NCBI GenBank assembly: GCA_024409025.1
Contig: JAKSUM010000048.1
Span: 1 to 8,081 of the forward strand
Source of the DNA: a bacterium
GTDB lineage: Bacteria > Vulcanimicrobiota > CADAWZ01
Reading direction: 5' to 3'
DNA length: 8,081 nucleotides
Shown here: positions 7,535 through 8,081 of the stretch, one piece after another
How the letters are laid out: each line of letters opens with the position of its first letter
Numbering within the stretch: position 1 is the first letter of the stretch
The notes under the pieces: model-generated
Seen by the model: only the letters and a program-made list of their open reading frames with translations
What the model was told of the DNA's origin: nothing
Database searches by the model: none
Made by a program: the position numbers and the translations under genes

Positions 7535-8081
7535 AAAAGTCTTTTTCAAATATATGCGCCTTATGCGCCGCAGCGTTTTTCTTATGTTCGGGCAATGCTT
7601 TTGCAATGGGCGAGCTTTTTGACGCCTCAAAAGGCAACAGCGAATATAAAAAAGGCAAATTTGAAAATGCGGCGGCTGATTACAGAAAGGCTCTTGAAAA
7701 AAAGCCCGGATGGGACGCAGCCTCATTCAATCTTGGAAATTCTCTATTTCGTATGGAAAAGTATGATGATGCCGCTGCTGAGTATGAGAAGGTTTCGAAT
7801 GACGCTTCTTCAAAATTAGGTTCAGATGCTCTGTATAATATCGGCAATTCCTTTTTCAGAAAAGGCGATTATATGAATGCTGCAGAGTTCTATAAAAAAT
7901 CGCTTAGAATAAATTGCAAAGATAAGGATGCAAAGCATAATCTTGAGCTTGCCCTGAAAAAGCTGAAGGAACAGCAGGAAAAGGATAAACAGGAGAAGCA
8001 GGATCAGCAGAATAAGAATCAGGACAAGGGTCAGGACAAGAATCAGGACAAGAATCAGGATAAGAATCAGGACAAGGGTCA
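7531..8081 (+). CDS. batC: BatC-like TPR protein (3' partial)
   Basis: The reading frame is open from ATG 7531 to the window edge, giving 183 complete codons with no stop. An N-terminal signal peptide (MKKSFSNICALC..., cleavage likely after GNAFA, residue 25) predicts export. About three tetratricopeptide repeats follow at roughly 31-62, 63-96 and 97-130, with typical residues such as YKKGKFENAAADYRKALEKKP and DALYNIGNSFFRKGDYMNAA. From about 143 it becomes a charged low-complexity tail rich in Lys, Gln, Asp and Asn, ending in repeated QDKN/QDKG units. TPRs bind other proteins, so it is probably a scaffold for BatA/BatB; the Q/N/K-rich tail is usual for BatC. The start overlaps the batB stop (ATGA); the nearby ribosome site (AAGG at 7513-7516) is weak, so coupling to batB is likely. 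A later ATG at 7606 would remove the signal peptide and is less likely. Confidence 0.88.
   Translation, partial: MKKSFSNICALCAAAFFLCSGNAFAMGELFDASKGNSEYKKGKFENAAADYRKALEKKPGWDAASFNLGNSLFRMEKYDDAAAEYEKVSNDASSKLGSDALYNIGNSFFRKGDYMNAAEFYKKSLRINCKDKDAKHNLELALKKLKEQQEKDKQEKQDQQNKNQDKGQDKNQDKNQDKNQDKG
8017..8081 (+). repeat. 12-bp tandem repeat inside batC coding QDKN/QDKG
   Basis: Five full 12-bp units and the start of a sixth lie in frame: AATCAGGACAAG or GGTCAGGACAAG, with one GAT-for-GAC change in the fourth unit. The array runs off the window, so its full length is unknown. Less regular CAG/AAG/GAT codons before it (about 7960-8016) suggest an older, degraded part of the same expansion. Because the unit is a multiple of three, gain or loss of copies would keep the frame. 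Confidence 0.9.

Noticed and set aside
7595..7819. Plus-strand open frame of 74 codons in another frame
   Set aside because: It overlaps batC, whose signal peptide and TPRs fit the other frame, and it has no family features.
8017..8081. CRISPR-like array at the right end
   Set aside because: Units are 12 bp, directly adjacent without spacers, and in frame within batC, so this is a coding tandem repeat.

Overview
The window is ordinary bacterial chromosome, with every gene on the + strand. Base composition looks moderate (roughly low-to-mid 40s % GC by eye). Arginine is written mostly with AGA/AGG, and ATA isoleucine codons are common. Two blocks are separated by a clear Rho-independent terminator and a new promoter. 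The PTS permease resembles the Bacillus subtilis PtsG type and the sirtuin also looks Firmicutes-like. The second block is a Bat (MoxR/VWA) operon, best known from Bacteroidetes and spirochaetes. I therefore infer an anaerobic or fermentative, sugar-using bacterium (for example a clostridial, spirochaete or other gut lineage) and cannot name a genus.

Block 1 (1-2556): the 3' part of a three-domain glucose-family PTS permease (EIIC-EIIB-EIIA; N-terminus cut by the window edge) is followed 11 nt later by a Sir2-family NAD-dependent protein deacylase. No terminator lies between them, so they are probably co-transcribed. A strong terminator ends the unit at 2516-2556.

Intergenic region (2557-2701): it holds a perfect 7+1+7 dyad, a larger interrupted inverted repeat, and a near-consensus sigma70/A promoter (TTGATT - 17 bp - TATAAT) about 40 nt before the next gene.

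Block 2 (2702-8081, running off the right edge): moxR (AAA+ ATPase), a DUF58 protein, a single-pass membrane protein resembling BatD/DUF4381 proteins, batA, batB and the 5' part of batC. Junctions are tight: ATGA overlaps at 4599 and 7531, and gaps of 5, 15 and 26 nt elsewhere. BatC is open to the window edge and ends in a 12-bp tandem repeat coding for Q-D-K-N/G units.

How the genes fit together: MoxR and the DUF58 protein have no signal or membrane segment and should be cytoplasmic. In BatA and BatB the positive-inside pattern puts the VWA domains outside the cytoplasmic membrane. BatC has a signal peptide and TPRs. The BatD/DUF4381-like protein has an exported beta-rich domain, one membrane helix and a cytoplasmic helical domain, so it could connect the two sides. 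This resembles a MoxR-VWA chaperone or envelope-assembly machine; its client is unknown. I see no clearly new system here. The most useful leads are the regulatory dyads before moxR, the repeat tail of BatC, the ptsG-sirtuin pairing and the topology of the Bat proteins.
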